Assembly (NCBI GenBank): GCA_903922735.1
Contig: CAIXUZ010000077.1
Coordinates: 27,802 to 91,801, forward strand
From: an uncultured Verrucomicrobia subdivision 3 bacterium
GTDB taxonomy: Bacteria; Verrucomicrobiota; Verrucomicrobiia; Limisphaerales; UBA11358
DNA length: 64,000 bases
Direction of reading: 5' to 3'
Shown here: positions 33,608 through 41,274 of the stretch, in pieces
Position numbering within the stretch: position 1 is the stretch's first letter
How the letters are laid out: each line of letters opens with the position of its first letter
Notes under the pieces: generated by a model
The model's database searches: none
Told to the model about the DNA's origin: nothing
Seen by the model: only the letters and a program-made list of their open reading frames with translations
Translations under genes and position numbers: made by a program

Positions 33608-33985
33608 TTACGGCGTTTGTTGGGTCGCCAGCCGTTGGGCAAATTGCCGCGAACTGTATTTTCCCTGCGCCACCTCCACCTCCACAATTCGCACCACCTG
33701 CAGCGGCTGCGCCGGCGCGAGGCCGAGACTCAATTCTTTCGCCCGGCGATCAAGCATCACCGGTGAATGCAAAATGGCAATCTGGTCACCCAGTCGCTTA
33801 TTATCACTCTGTGTTTGCATCAGACGTTTTTCGCGCTCTAAAATCTGCTGCCCCAGCCGGTTGATCTCATTCTTCTGCCAGACATAGCCGACCGCCGAAC
33901 CGCCGATGAGCAGGCACAAAAGCGAAGCCTTCAGCGCCGGACCAAACCGGATCGCCGCCGCCTGATTTTTTCGATTCTTCGACAT
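33608..33985 (-). CDS. ftsL: FtsL-like cell division protein
   Basis: A 125-residue bitopic protein with a basic N-terminus (MSKNRKNQAAAIRFG), one membrane helix (about 21-37), a coiled coil (INRLGQQILEREKRLMQTQSDN to LGDQIAIL) and a short C-terminal tail. This architecture and position between rsmH and ftsI identify FtsL despite low sequence conservation. The ATG at 33985 is chosen because it follows the rsmH stop by 1 bp. Confidence 0.82.
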   Translation of the reverse strand: MSKNRKNQAAAIRFGPALKASLLCLLIGGSAVGYVWQKNEINRLGQQILEREKRLMQTQSDNKRLGDQIAILHSPVMLDRRAKELSLGLAPAQPLQVVRIVEVEVAQGKYSSRQFAQRLATQQTP

Positions 33986-33986
33986 C

Positions 33987-34919
33987 TTAAATTTTCTCCA
34001 ATACCCGCAACTGCGCGCTCCGGGCGCGCGGATTTTTCCCCAATTCATCCTCGCCCGGCAAAATCGCCTTGCGCGAAACCCATTTCAGTTCCGGACCGCA
34101 CGGCGTCCGCAACTCCGGCACATCCACGTCACCGGTGAATGTGTAATCGCGTGCCTTTTCACGGCCAAACTCTTTCACCACGCGGTCTTCGAGCGAATGA
34201 AACGTGATCACCGCCAGCCGACCGCCGGGTTTCAATAGCTTCACCGCCGCGTCCAAACCACGCTTCAGTGAGCCAATTTCGTCATTCACCGCGATGCGCA
34301 GCGACTGAAACACTTTTGTAGCCGGATGCGCCTTTTTGCCGTGGCGCGGCGCAAGGCGCTCAATCAAATCGGCCAACTGCTTCGTCGTCTCAAATTTTCG
34401 CAACGCGCGGTCGTGGACAATCGCTTTCGCAAACCGTCGGGAATCGCGCTCGTCGCCGAATTCCCAAAAAATATTCGCCAGCGTCTCAGCATCCTCGCCA
34501 TTCACCAGCTCTGCCGCCGTCACCGGCTGCCGGTCGTCCATCCGCATGTCCAGCGGGCCGTCCTGCATGAAACTGAAGCCGCGTTCCGCGACATCCAGTT
34601 GCGGCGAGCTAACGCCCAAATCCAACAGCACGCCGTCACAACTTTTTTCCGGCAACCAATCCGCCAGTTCCGCAAAATTTCCGCGCCGGATTTCAAACCG
34701 TCCGGCAAATTTTTCTGCCAGCCGCCCCTTGGCCGTTTCAACCGCGCCGCCATCGCGATCGCACCCAGACAGCCATCCAGTCGGCGAACTCGCGGCCAGA
34801 ATTCGCGTCGCGTGACCAGCTCCACCGAGTGTCCCGTCGGCGTAACGACCGTTCGGATGCGGCTTCAGCGCGGCCAGCACCTCCGCCACCATCACTGGTT
34901 GGTGAATGAATTCTGACAC
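33987..34919 (-). CDS. rsmH: 16S rRNA (cytosine-1402-N4)-methyltransferase RsmH
   Basis: A 310-residue SAM-dependent methyltransferase, formerly MraW. It has FIHQPVMVAEVLAAL, the SAM motif YADGTLGGAGHATRIL, GVLLDLGVSSPQLD, RGFSFMQDGPLDMRMD, FQSLRIAVNDE and TFHSLEDRVVKEF. It methylates C1402 of 16S rRNA. Standard second or third place in dcw clusters. Confidence 0.97.
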   Translation of the reverse strand: MSEFIHQPVMVAEVLAALKPHPNGRYADGTLGGAGHATRILAASSPTGWLSGCDRDGGAVETAKGRLAEKFAGRFEIRRGNFAELADWLPEKSCDGVLLDLGVSSPQLDVAERGFSFMQDGPLDMRMDDRQPVTAAELVNGEDAETLANIFWEFGDERDSRRFAKAIVHDRALRKFETTKQLADLIERLAPRHGKKAHPATKVFQSLRIAVNDEIGSLKRGLDAAVKLLKPGGRLAVITFHSLEDRVVKEFGREKARDYTFTGDVDVPELRTPCGPELKWVSRKAILPGEDELGKNPRARSAQLRVLEKI

Positions 34920-34928
34920 TTTGCATTG

Positions 34929-35429
34929 CTAATCAGACTGGAGCAGGCGTTCTCCCATAAACTCCCAAGCGTGCCGCGCGGGCGGCAAAATCGGCGCTTC
35001 CGGCTTGGCAACCGTCCGCGACTTGATGGGGACAATTTCGATATCAGCGTCAGCCAGATCGTTATGAACGACTTTCACAGCCTCCAGCGAAAGCTCAACC
35101 TGCACCGCGCTGACCATTGACGGCGCAACCGGCTCTGGCGCACGAAACGGATTCAATTTGGTGGCCCAGCCAGCGGCGGCCTGGGTGGATCGGGCCACAG
35201 GCAGCGTCGAAATTTTTTGCGTCCTGGCAGCCACTTGCGCGGCAACCGGAGTTGAAGCTTTTTTTACTTCCGGCCCGGCAACCGGTGCCGGTGCCGCCGG
35301 CTTTAGAGTGAACGGATTTTTGCCGGCGTTGAATTTCGGCAAATGAAAATTTTTGTCCTCGTGGTAGGCAACCTTGCCGCCGCCGCCAAAAAAGCTTTTT
35401 CCCGCGCCGAGTAATTTTCCTAGATTCAT
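34929..35429 (-). CDS. Unknown protein between mraZ and rsmH, with Pro/Ala-rich linker
   Basis: A 166-residue protein with three parts. The N-terminus is glycine- and lysine-rich (MNLGKLLGAGKSFFGGGGK, then HEDKNFHLPKFNAGKNPF). A long Pro/Ala/Val linker covers about 45-115. The C-terminus is predicted ordered and acidic (VQVELSLEAVKVVHNDLADA, then PARHAWEFMGERLLQ). There is no signal peptide or membrane helix. I recognise no family. It lies 2 bp after mraZ and 9 bp before rsmH, so it is tightly embedded in the cluster and is probably cytoplasmic. Confidence 0.72.
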   Translation of the reverse strand: MNLGKLLGAGKSFFGGGGKVAYHEDKNFHLPKFNAGKNPFTLKPAAPAPVAGPEVKKASTPVAAQVAARTQKISTLPVARSTQAAAGWATKLNPFRAPEPVAPSMVSAVQVELSLEAVKVVHNDLADADIEIVPIKSRTVAKPEAPILPPARHAWEFMGERLLQSD

Positions 35430-35431
35430 AA

Positions 35432-35896
35432 TCAATCCATTAGTTTGAAGGCTTCGTGTGCGAACGCCGCATCCGCCGCCTTTACATTTTCGTAACGATC
35501 CGGATTCCAAATCTCAAAATAGTCAATCAAGCCGACGGCAATCGCCTCGTCCTTGATGTCCGCCGCCCGAGCCATGTCTTCCGGCAGACAAACTCGGCCG
35601 GCCTTGTCCAGCGTAACCTGCACAGAGCCGCTGCCGATTAGCCTTTTTAGAACGCCCTTGCTCGCGTCTCCGCGCGGCATCGCGTCAATCGTGGTCTTTA
35701 ATTTCGCCATCTCTTCCGGCGGCAAAACACGCAGGCAGGTTCCCGCCTGATGCTTCGGCCACAAAATTATTGTCAGCTCGACGCCATCCGCTTCCGGCCG
35801 CCACTTGGCTGGAATCTGCACACGCCGTTTCTCATCTACTCCGTGCCGATAGCACGAATTGTAGTAAGTCGGCGGAACTGTTTTGGCGTCGCTCAT
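35432..35896 (-). CDS. mraZ: Transcriptional regulator MraZ
   Basis: A 154-residue protein with two SpoVT/AbrB-like domains (YRHGVDEKRRVQIPAKW near residue 17; VTLDKAGRVCLPEDMARAA near 100). MraZ binds repeated TGGGN boxes in its own promoter and represses or tunes the dcw operon. The ATG at 35896 (MSDAKTV) is chosen over an upstream start inside the operator. It is the first gene of the 17-gene cluster. Confidence 0.93.
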   Translation of the reverse strand: MSDAKTVPPTYYNSCYRHGVDEKRRVQIPAKWRPEADGVELTIILWPKHQAGTCLRVLPPEEMAKLKTTIDAMPRGDASKGVLKRLIGSGSVQVTLDKAGRVCLPEDMARAADIKDEAIAVGLIDYFEIWNPDRYENVKAADAAFAHEAFKLMD

Positions 35897-35930
35897 CTTA
35901 TTCACAGTGATTCCCAAAATGGGAAAATTC

Positions 35931-35975
35931 ACCCACAACACCCCATTATTACCCACAATACCCCACTTCTGTCAA
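35931..35975 (-). promoter_or_regulatory. dcw promoter with four MraZ-type TGGGN boxes
   Basis: On the minus strand TTGACA (35975-35970) is followed after 18 bp by TAATAA, a good sigma-70-type promoter. Four direct boxes, TGGGG, TGGGT, TGGGG and TGGGT (35965-61, 35955-51, 35945-41 and 35935-31), are spaced exactly 10 bp apart across and just past the promoter core. This matches known MraZ operators, which usually have three boxes with 5-bp spacers. A fifth TGGGA near 35921-35917 is out of phase. Confidence 0.88.
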
Positions 35976-36076
35976 TGGTTTTTAGGCTCCGAAACCCTTA
36001 TTTATTCAAAAGTTATTAACAATTTGCCACAACTGTGAATTGTCAGCCCCCAACTTGTTCGACTACGCTTCCGTCA

Positions 36077-37150
36077 GTGCGAACCGCTGACTTTCATTTT
36101 GACCTGCCGACGGAGCTGATTGCCCAGCAGCCCGCCGCCCGGCGCGACGGCTCACGACTGTTGGTTTTACATCGGAAATCAGGAATAACGGAACATCGCC
36201 GGTTTCCCGACTTGCTGGAATTCCTGAAACGCGGAGATGTATTGGTGCTGAATAACTCGCGCGTCATTCCCGCGCGAATCCACGGTGTGAACGGGAAAAC
36301 CGCTGGCAAATTTGAAATCTTGCTGCTCGAAGAATGCGCCACCAACGACTGGTGGGCCATGATGCGACCCGGAAAACGCGCTAAAATCGGGACCCAAATC
36401 CAATTGCAAGAAAAAAATGGCACAGCAACGAATATTTTTGCGACCGTCATCGGCATAAATGACGAAGGCCATCGGCGTTTGCAGTTTTCGGGCACCGGAA
36501 ATCTATTCCAGGAACTCAATATGCTCGGGGAATTACCGCTGCCGCCTTACATCGAACGCCACGCCGAAAAAGCCGAGGATCAGGACCGTTACCAGACTGT
36601 TTTCGCGCACCCTCCGGGTTCCGTCGCCGCACCGACGGCCGGCCTGCATTTCACGAGAGAAATTCTGGAACAAATCCGGGCGCTCAAGGTGAAGATTTGC
36701 TTTGTCACATTGCATGTCGGGGCGGGAACTTTTCTGCCGGTGAAAGTCGAAAATGTCGCCGAGCACAAGATGCACGCGGAATATTTTGAGGTCGGTGCCG
36801 AAACGGTTTCCGCCGTAAATGCCGCCAGGAAATCCGGCGGTCGCGTCATCGCGGCCGGCACCACCGCCGCGCGTGCGCTGGAAACAGTGGCGCGCCAGAA
36901 TGCTGGGACAGTCAATGTTTACAAGGGTAAAACTGACATCTTCATTTTTCCACCGGCGAAGTTCCAAATCGTGGATGCATTGCTGACGAATTTTCACCTG
37001 CCCGCGTCCACGCTGCTGATGCTCATCAGCGCCTTTGCCGCACCGGCTGAAGAGACGGCCGGACGCGAGTTGATTTTTAAAACTTACGCCGAGGCGATCC
37101 GCGAGCGCTACCGCTTCTTCAGTTACGGCGACGCGATGCTAATATTATGA
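36077..37150 (+). CDS. queA: S-adenosylmethionine:tRNA ribosyltransferase-isomerase QueA
   Basis: A 357-residue enzyme that transfers and isomerises ribose from SAM to 7-aminomethyl-7-deazaguanine in tRNA, giving epoxyqueuosine. Signatures are ADFHFDLPTELIAQQPAARR, VLVLNNSRVIPARI, PGSVAAPTAGLHFT, TLHVGAGTFLPV and NFHLPASTLLMLISAF. The GTG at 36077 (VRTADFHFDLP) is chosen because family members begin M-R-T-x-D-F, although an in-frame GTG also exists at 36035. The end overlaps the RibD-like gene by 4 bp. Confidence 0.95.
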   Translation: MRTADFHFDLPTELIAQQPAARRDGSRLLVLHRKSGITEHRRFPDLLEFLKRGDVLVLNNSRVIPARIHGVNGKTAGKFEILLLEECATNDWWAMMRPGKRAKIGTQIQLQEKNGTATNIFATVIGINDEGHRRLQFSGTGNLFQELNMLGELPLPPYIERHAEKAEDQDRYQTVFAHPPGSVAAPTAGLHFTREILEQIRALKVKICFVTLHVGAGTFLPVKVENVAEHKMHAEYFEVGAETVSAVNAARKSGGRVIAAGTTAARALETVARQNAGTVNVYKGKTDIFIFPPAKFQIVDALLTNFHLPASTLLMLISAFAAPAEETAGRELIFKTYAEAIRERYRFFSYGDAMLIL

Positions 37151-37860
37151 AGCCGAAGATCAAAATCCGCAGCGGAACCCTGCCCTTTATTTTCGTCAAC
37201 ATGGCGATGACGGCGGACGGAAAAATCGCGACGGCGAACCGTTCGATCCACTCGTTTGGCAGCCGACGTGACCTGAAGCATCTTTACGAGCTTCGCGCCA
37301 CGGCGGATGCGGTGATGTGCGGGGCTCGCACAGTGGAAATATCAAACACCATTTTGGGCAATGGCGGCGAAAGATTCCGCAAACAACGCCTGAAAACCGG
37401 GTTGGCGGAATTTCCGATTCGCATCATCGTCAGCGGCAGCGGCTCAATCAATCCGGATGCGGATATTTTCAAAAAAAACTTATCGCCCGTCATCGTGCTG
37501 ACCACCAAGCGTGCTCCGGCGATAAAACTGGCCCGGCTCCGGAAATTAGGGGCGGAGGTTAAAATTTGCGGCAATACCAAAATCAATTTCCTAGCGGCAC
37601 TGCGTTGGCTGCGGACGACATGGGACGTGAAACGGCTTTTGTGCGAAGGCGGCGGCGAATTGAATGCCGGACTGTTTGGCGAAGGTTTGGTGGATGAAAT
37701 CCATCTGACGATTTGCCCTAAAATCTTCGGTGGTCGCAACGCACCGACGCTGGCGGAAGGAATTGGATTTCAACGACTGACGAATGCAGAAAAATTTCAA
37801 ATCCAAGCCATAAGGCGCTTTCAAGGCGAGTTATTCACCGTGTTTTCCCTACGAAAATAA
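37147..37860 (+). CDS. RibD C-terminal-type NADPH reductase
   Basis: A 237-residue protein of the dihydrofolate-reductase-like RibD_C family. It starts with FVNMAMTADGKIATANR, has SFGSRRDLKHLYELRATADA and ends with the NADPH-binding LLCEGGGELNAGLFGEGLVDE followed by LTICPKIFGGRNAPT. It could reduce the pyrimidine intermediate of riboflavin synthesis. The deaminase domain of bifunctional RibD is absent. The ATGA overlap with queA implies co-expression. Confidence 0.88.
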   Translation: MKPKIKIRSGTLPFIFVNMAMTADGKIATANRSIHSFGSRRDLKHLYELRATADAVMCGARTVEISNTILGNGGERFRKQRLKTGLAEFPIRIIVSGSGSINPDADIFKKNLSPVIVLTTKRAPAIKLARLRKLGAEVKICGNTKINFLAALRWLRTTWDVKRLLCEGGGELNAGLFGEGLVDEIHLTICPKIFGGRNAPTLAEGIGFQRLTNAEKFQIQAIRRFQGELFTVFSLRK

Positions 37861-37872
37861 GGGTTTTCGACA

Positions 37873-37901
37873 GGTTTTTCCGTTTTATCCGTTGAAAAAC
37901 C
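37873..37901. terminator. Possible hairpin between convergent genes
   Basis: GGTTTTTC (37873-37880) and GAAAAACC (37894-37901) form an 8-bp stem with a 13-nt loop between the convergent RibD-like and secreted-protein genes. The A/T-rich stem could serve either strand, but no long T-tract follows, so the assignment is weak. Confidence 0.35.
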
Positions 37902-37943
37902 TCAAAAGCCAAGGGTTTCCAGCCAAGTAACCTGGCAAAGTGA

Positions 37944-38402
37944 TTACCAGAGGAATGATTTTTGCTCGCCAAGCTGGCAATCACCAGACCACAAAGTCAC
38001 GCGCCAAGCGACAACCGAGCCGATTTTTTTATAATCTTCGCCCTCAAGTTTTAGATTAGTCCACTGGCTGAAAGTCCCAGCCGTCACCTCGGTTTCCAGC
38101 GACTTTAATTTGGGCACACCACCTTCGCCAACAGCACGGAGTTCGATGCGGAGTTTTAATTTTTCGGTGCCTGACGGGGCTGCTTTCCACTGAACAGCGT
38201 AGCGGATGGACGAAATTTGATTGGTGTGTTCGCGCAAATAAGCCTGGTAGGCGTCGCGCTCAAAAAGGCTGGGAACCGTGGCGTCTCTGCCCTGAGCGTC
38301 CAGAAACAGCGGCAGCACTTTGACGATGCGGCCAGTGACCGCATCAGCGGCCAAAGCGGTGAAGGAACCAAGAATTAAACAAGCGATAATCAACCGGCGC
38401 AT
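37944..38402 (-). CDS. Secreted protein of unknown function downstream of gspK
   Basis: A 152-residue protein with a signal peptide (MRRLIIACLILGSFTALAAD). The mature part is beta-rich (IRYAVQWKAAPSGTEKLKLRIELRAV..., WRVTLWSGDCQLGEQ). I recognise no family. It starts 36 bp after the gspK stop on the same strand and probably ends the pseudopilin operon. A periplasmic location is likely. Confidence 0.68.
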   Translation of the reverse strand: MRRLIIACLILGSFTALAADAVTGRIVKVLPLFLDAQGRDATVPSLFERDAYQAYLREHTNQISSIRYAVQWKAAPSGTEKLKLRIELRAVGEGGVPKLKSLETEVTAGTFSQWTNLKLEGEDYKKIGSVVAWRVTLWSGDCQLGEQKSFLW

Positions 38403-38437
38403 GGCAAAACGATAACGGTCGGCGGCCTGATTTCAAC

Positions 38438-39505
38438 TCATTTCCAATAGAAGCTAAAGACGTCCACGTTGGGATCGTTGCGGAACAGAATGGCGATGTA
38501 TTCCCGACTGTAATCGCCGATTTTTGCAGTGACATGAACCTCGTAGGTTTTGCCACGCACGTCGCAGTAGTTCTTAAGTTGTGGGATTGCCCGCGAATCT
38601 ACGCCTGCAACGGCCAAATTATCCACGCTCATAAAAGGCGCCGGTGGGCCGCCCATCGTGCTGTCAAATTCGGCGCGATATTTGAGCAAACTTTGCAAAC
38701 TTAGAGTGTTCATGCCGGGCAGGACCGACAAAACATTTTCCTCAGCGGTATTCAAATTCACCTTTCCTGAAGAAAAAGGCGTAAATACATCACGCAGCCC
38801 AAATGGATAATCCGGTATTTGCCCCGGTGCAGATCCAAATCCAAGATGATGCCGCTGGAAGGCCGCGCCGGGGTCATTGGTCGCGCTGCCGCCTTTGAAT
38901 ATGGGCAGCGTCACGCCTTTGATGAGCAGTAGTTCCGAAATATCGTCAATCGGCGCATTCTTGGCATAATAGGGCGGATTTAGTCCCTGATAATAATCAC
39001 TTTCAGCGCCAGCCATCCGGGTGGCATCATCGGCGTCAATCCAGTCCTGCACCGAATCCGCCACGACCGACATGAAACTGGCGTCCACCCCCATGGTCGT
39101 GAGCACCTGCTGGATGAGCGGCGTGTCGGCGGTGTTGATGTTGAGTTTACTTTCCAGCTCGATGAGCTTCAATGACACCGTCCCCTCGCCGACCTGGAAA
39201 TCATTCAACGAAATACCCGCCAAGGGACCGTTCGTCTCCGGCCCCACGCCCGGGCCACCGGCCCAGATTTGATTTTTGGAACTGAACGGCAACTGCGCCT
39301 CCAGCGCCAGAATCCAGCGGGCGCGTTCCACCCCAGCGCGGCCAAGCCAAAGCATCTGCTCGTCATTGTTCGAATTGGATGCGAGTCGCGTCTCGATCTT
39401 CATCGAATACGCAAACGCCCCCGCCAGCAGGGACAATACCGTGACCGCAATCATCGCGACGATGATGGCAAAACCGCGATTGTTTTTGGAGCGGGAAAGT
39501 TTCAT
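38438..39505 (-). CDS. gspK: Type II secretion minor pseudopilin GspK
   Basis: A 355-residue protein with a class III leader (NNRG-FAIIVAMIAVTVLSLLAGAF) and a large alpha-helical periplasmic domain. Helix-hairpin-helix-like segments are visible (LNINTADTPLIQQVLTTMG; VNLNTAEENVLSVLPGM), as in T2SK. GspK caps the pseudopilus tip with GspI and GspJ. The residue before the cleavage site is Gly, unlike the other pseudopilins here. The ATG overlaps the gspJ stop (TAATG). Confidence 0.88.
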   Translation of the reverse strand: MKLSRSKNNRGFAIIVAMIAVTVLSLLAGAFAYSMKIETRLASNSNNDEQMLWLGRAGVERARWILALEAQLPFSSKNQIWAGGPGVGPETNGPLAGISLNDFQVGEGTVSLKLIELESKLNINTADTPLIQQVLTTMGVDASFMSVVADSVQDWIDADDATRMAGAESDYYQGLNPPYYAKNAPIDDISELLLIKGVTLPIFKGGSATNDPGAAFQRHHLGFGSAPGQIPDYPFGLRDVFTPFSSGKVNLNTAEENVLSVLPGMNTLSLQSLLKYRAEFDSTMGGPPAPFMSVDNLAVAGVDSRAIPQLKNYCDVRGKTYEVHVTAKIGDYSREYIAILFRNDPNVDVFSFYWK

Positions 39506-40257
39506 TAAGGTGCCTTCGATTGGCCGGGAGGACTGCCGGGCATCGTAAGATTGATACCGCCACCGCCAGGCTTGGTCCCACCCGCGCCAGCGCCCTGCAC
39601 CTCGGTCGGCATCATGACCGACGGTATTGAATACGCCTGCGACACAGCGAAATCCGGTGCCGCCACACCACCGGCCAAATTGGCCCCCAGCACAAGCCCC
39701 ACGCGCACCATTGCCGGGATGGAGTTGGTGGTTTCCCATTTTTCCGTCCATACACGCCGGTCTTTGTCCCAACACTCGATGAGAAAGGTTTTCACATTGT
39801 GCGCGAGTATGAGAGGGTATTTTTTTTCATCCTCGTCCTGATCCATCAGGATCGGGTTCTGACGCAGGACGAGATTATTTCCACCTTCCGTCGCGGCTTC
39901 GAGCGTGAAGGTGAGCCGGCGCAGGTTGAAATCGCCGAACTTGCCATTGCGGGGGAAAACTTCCGGCACCCGCGCTGCGATGCTCAGCATGGCTGACGAG
40001 CCGTTCTCCACGCCAAACCAGTAGTATTTCTGCGATGCCTGGAACGACTGGACACACATGAGCGCATCCTCGATGGTGTGCAGCGCAATCCGCTGCCGCT
40101 GCGCCTGAGAGGCGGCGGCCTGTCCGACTTTGGTCGCCTTCATAACCAGCATCCAAGTCGAATAAATTGCCGCGATGACCAGGCTGAAAAGAATCATGGC
40201 CACCATGATCTCCACCAGAGTGAACGCGCGCCGCAAATTGGATTTGGCGAATTTCAT
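39505..40257 (-). CDS. gspJ: Type II secretion minor pseudopilin GspJ
   Basis: A 250-residue prepilin-like protein. The leader is MKFAKSNLRRA-FTLVEIMVAMILFSL with Ala instead of Gly before the cleavage site and Glu at +5. The body fits GspJ (TKVGQAAASQAQRQRIALH...). The C-terminus is Gly/Pro-rich and low complexity (GAGAGGTKPGGGGINL). The start overlaps the gspI stop by 4 bp. Confidence 0.82.
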   Translation of the reverse strand: MKFAKSNLRRAFTLVEIMVAMILFSLVIAAIYSTWMLVMKATKVGQAAASQAQRQRIALHTIEDALMCVQSFQASQKYYWFGVENGSSAMLSIAARVPEVFPRNGKFGDFNLRRLTFTLEAATEGGNNLVLRQNPILMDQDEDEKKYPLILAHNVKTFLIECWDKDRRVWTEKWETTNSIPAMVRVGLVLGANLAGGVAAPDFAVSQAYSIPSVMMPTEVQGAGAGGTKPGGGGINLTMPGSPPGQSKAP

Positions 40258-40682
40258 CGGCGTATCAGGCCACCGCCGTCAAGACTGCCAGCCGGCGATT
40301 GGGGGCGATAAAATAACGTGGTGGTGCGCGAAAGGATATCCTTGCCGCCGCGCGCGGACTGAATGATGAAATCGGCCTGATATAACCGGTTCGAGCTGAC
40401 CTCAATTATTTCCCCCGTCCAGCGGTATTCTTGATACGCCTTGCCGAGCAAGTCGCCAAGGTTCCCGGAATAGGTGCCCTCAACCAGCTTATTGGTAAGC
40501 GACAATTGCGAGAGCAACGCACTGGCATCCACACACGGCCGCTGCAACCGGCGGGCGTTGCCGAGCGAAGTGGAAATCAGACCCAGAATTGCAAACGTGG
40601 CGAGAAAGAAAATGGCGGTGGCAATCATCACTTCCAGAAGTGAAAACGCCCGGGACACTTTAGTTGAAAAAATAATTTTCAT
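40254..40682 (-). CDS. gspI: Type II secretion minor pseudopilin GspI
   Basis: A 142-residue prepilin with leader MKIIFSTKVSRA-FSLLEVMIATAIFFLATFAI, a +5 Glu and a small periplasmic domain. Length and place between gspH and gspJ fit GspI. The start overlaps the gspH stop by 4 bp. Confidence 0.8.
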   Translation of the reverse strand: MKIIFSTKVSRAFSLLEVMIATAIFFLATFAILGLISTSLGNARRLQRPCVDASALLSQLSLTNKLVEGTYSGNLGDLLGKAYQEYRWTGEIIEVSSNRLYQADFIIQSARGGKDILSRTTTLFYRPQSPAGSLDGGGLIRR

Positions 40683-41266
40683 CTGTCCACATCGGTGACC
40701 GACGGCAGGCCGGTAGAATATTCCAGCGTGATCTTGCGCCAGCGCTCCCGGTCATGCAGCACCAGCGTCAGCTCGTCACTCGTGCCGTTCCGAAAAAAAC
40801 GCACCTTCGCCCATTCTGACGCGCCGAAATCCTGCAGATTGATGTCGAGCATCGCGATCTCCACCCCGTCCGGCAACTTGGATGCATGCACATAAGTTGA
40901 ACCGCCGCCTGGACCGCCGCCTTCCACGGCAAAACTCCGCTCCGCCGGCTTAAAAACCACCCCCACGGTCTGACCGGATAAAATCGCCTTGGCCCGCGCT
41001 GCCAAACAGACATCCAACACGTCGCTCTCGGCTTTTCTCATGCCGTCCTTTTGGAGCGCCTTCATGATGGACGGCATGCCCATCGCTGCGACCAAACCGA
41101 TGATGGCAACGACCACCATCACCTCGATGAGCGTGAAAGCGGGGGAGAGACACCTCGGTTGGTGGGGTGAGCGTCCCCGCGAGCCGTCGCTGCCGTTTTC
41201 AAAAACCGGCGCGCCGGCAGTCCCGCCCCACCGGTGGAAATGATTTCTTGCCGTCATCGTTTTCAT
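40679..41266 (-). CDS. gspH: Type II secretion pseudopilin GspH with extended N-terminus
   Basis: A 195-residue pseudopilin. The helix PA-FTLIEVMVVVAIIGLVAAM starts only at about residue 43, so the pre-leader is 42 residues instead of the usual 5-15. Most of the extra sequence (about residues 12-36) is encoded by a 71-bp palindromic repeat. The C-terminal domain (VGVVFKPAERSFAV, TLVLHDRERWRKITLEY) fits GspH. The ATG at 41266 is the only good start after gspF. A prepilin peptidase would have to remove the long leader. Confidence 0.8.
   Translation of the reverse strand: MKTMTARNHFHRWGGTAGAPVFENGSDGSRGRSPHQPRCLSPAFTLIEVMVVVAIIGLVAAMGMPSIMKALQKDGMRKAESDVLDVCLAARAKAILSGQTVGVVFKPAERSFAVEGGGPGGGSTYVHASKLPDGVEIAMLDINLQDFGASEWAKVRFFRNGTSDELTLVLHDRERWRKITLEYSTGLPSVTDVDR
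41162..41232. repeat. 71-bp palindromic repeat element inside gspH
   Basis: The segment is bounded by GGTGGGG (41162-41168) and CCCCACC (41226-41232), mutual inverted repeats. Its first 28 bp (41162-41189) are identical except for one base to a segment in uvrA (62067-62094, opposite strand). Inner inverted parts (CCGGCGCGCCGG) can form a hairpin. It is read in frame by gspH. Confidence 0.8.
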
Positions 41267-41274
41267 CGGCGCAC

